Part shown: positions 5,293-5,692 of the stretch, one piece after another
How the letters are laid out: every line of letters starts with the position of its first letter
How positions within the stretch are numbered: the first letter of the stretch is position 1
Assembly (NCBI GenBank): GCA_947384095.1
Contig: CANDFU010000135.1
Location: 1-5,692 of the forward strand
Reading direction: 5' to 3'
Origin: an uncultured Roseburia sp.
GTDB taxonomy: Bacteria; Bacillota; Clostridia; Lachnospirales; Lachnospiraceae
Length of the DNA: 5,692 nucleotides
Notes under the pieces: model-generated
The model's input: the letters and a program-made list of their open reading frames with translations, nothing else
The model's database searches: none
Told to the model about the DNA's origin: nothing
Translations under genes and position numbers: made by a program

Positions 5293-5692
5293 TTATGATA
5301 TTTTTCTCCACGCCCCTTCGGCCTGTATCTGCGCGGCGGCGCGCTTTGCAAATACCAGACTCTCCAGCAGGCTGTTACTTGCAAGCCGGTTTTTCCCGTG
5401 CACACCGTTGCAGCTCGTCTCTCCGACTGCGAAAAGATGCGGCATCGTCGTCCGCGAATCGCCGTCGACATGGATGCCTCCCATAAAATAGTGCTGGGCC
5501 GGAACGACCGGAACCGGCTCGTTGAATACGTCATATCCTTCCTCAAGACATTTGGAACAGATATTGGGAAAATGCTGGAGCAGCGTTTCCCGTCCGATCG
5601 GACGCAGATCCTCATAGACATAATCGGAATCGTCTTTTTTCATCTGCTTTTTTATTGCGGCCGAGACAACATCGCGTGGCAGCAGCTCGTTG
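5293..5692 (-). CDS. nadB: L-aspartate oxidase, C-terminal part (gene cut by the window edge)
   Basis: The visible 132 residues are the 3' end of a flavoprotein that oxidises aspartate to iminoaspartate, the first step of NAD synthesis. The fragment starts within NELLPRDVVSAAI, a hallmark of the family. It continues through VPVVPAQHYFMGGIHVDG to LFAVGETSCNGVHGKNRLAS, which holds FAD contacts. The histidine of AQHYF (fragment residue 67) and the arginine of KNRLAS (residue 102) match E. coli NadB active-site residues His351 and Arg386. The protein ends about 30 residues after that arginine, whereas E. coli NadB (540 aa) goes on for about 150. The C-terminal helical domain is therefore missing. 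The stop abuts the nadC ribosome binding site, so there is no room for a frameshifted remnant. The frame is open to the right edge; nadA is expected nearby. Confidence 0.94.
   Translation of the reverse strand, partial: NELLPRDVVSAAIKKQMKKDDSDYVYEDLRPIGRETLLQHFPNICSKCLEEGYDVFNEPVPVVPAQHYFMGGIHVDGDSRTTMPHLFAVGETSCNGVHGKNRLASNSLLESLVFAKRAAAQIQAEGAWRKIS

Overview
The window looks like chromosome of a low-to-mid GC Clostridia, most likely a member of the Lachnospiraceae. The reasons are the yicC-remA-rpoZ cluster (RemA/DUF370 is largely a Firmicutes family), a NiaR-type 3H-domain repressor linked to NAD synthesis genes, strong AGGAGG-type ribosome binding sites and near-consensus sigma-A promoters. 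This placement is inference from gene content; no database search was done.

Layout. Bases 1-142 hold two copies of a 55-bp GC-rich hairpin element spaced 87 bp apart, cut by the left edge. A strong terminator (145-178) follows for the minus-strand transcription unit yicC (YicC/YloC-family ribonuclease), remA (DNA-binding regulator) and rpoZ (RNA polymerase omega). That unit has its own promoter (TTGACT-17-TATAAT) at 1686-1714. The guanylate kinase gene gmk, which normally lies between remA and rpoZ in Firmicutes, is absent: only 38 bp separate the two genes. Next, also on the minus strand, are a membrane-anchored polyprenyl-phosphate-type family 2 glycosyltransferase (1729-2673) and an unrecognised exported, cysteine-rich 211-aa protein (2742-3377). 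Each has its own recognisable promoter. The unknown gene is divergent from a small plus-strand XRE-family regulator (3543-3824). The AT-rich region between them holds promoters and an 11-bp direct repeat.

The right third is the NAD de novo synthesis operon, on the minus strand: nadB (3' part only, running off the right edge), nadC and niaR. The genes are tightly packed (12 and 14 bp gaps). The operon ends in a hairpin that also contains the stop codon of the convergent XRE gene. L-aspartate oxidase (NadB) makes iminoaspartate, quinolinate synthase (NadA, not in the window) makes quinolinate, and NadC converts it to nicotinate mononucleotide. NiaR is expected to repress the pathway when nicotinate is plentiful. 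The visible NadB end has the catalytic motifs but stops without the usual C-terminal helical domain.

Most of the window is ordinary core-genome content. I see no phage, CRISPR, transposase, toxin-antitoxin or biosynthetic cluster, and no convincing undescribed multi-gene system. The points most worth a second look are the missing gmk, the tandem hairpin repeat, the unknown exported protein beside the XRE regulator, and the short NadB.
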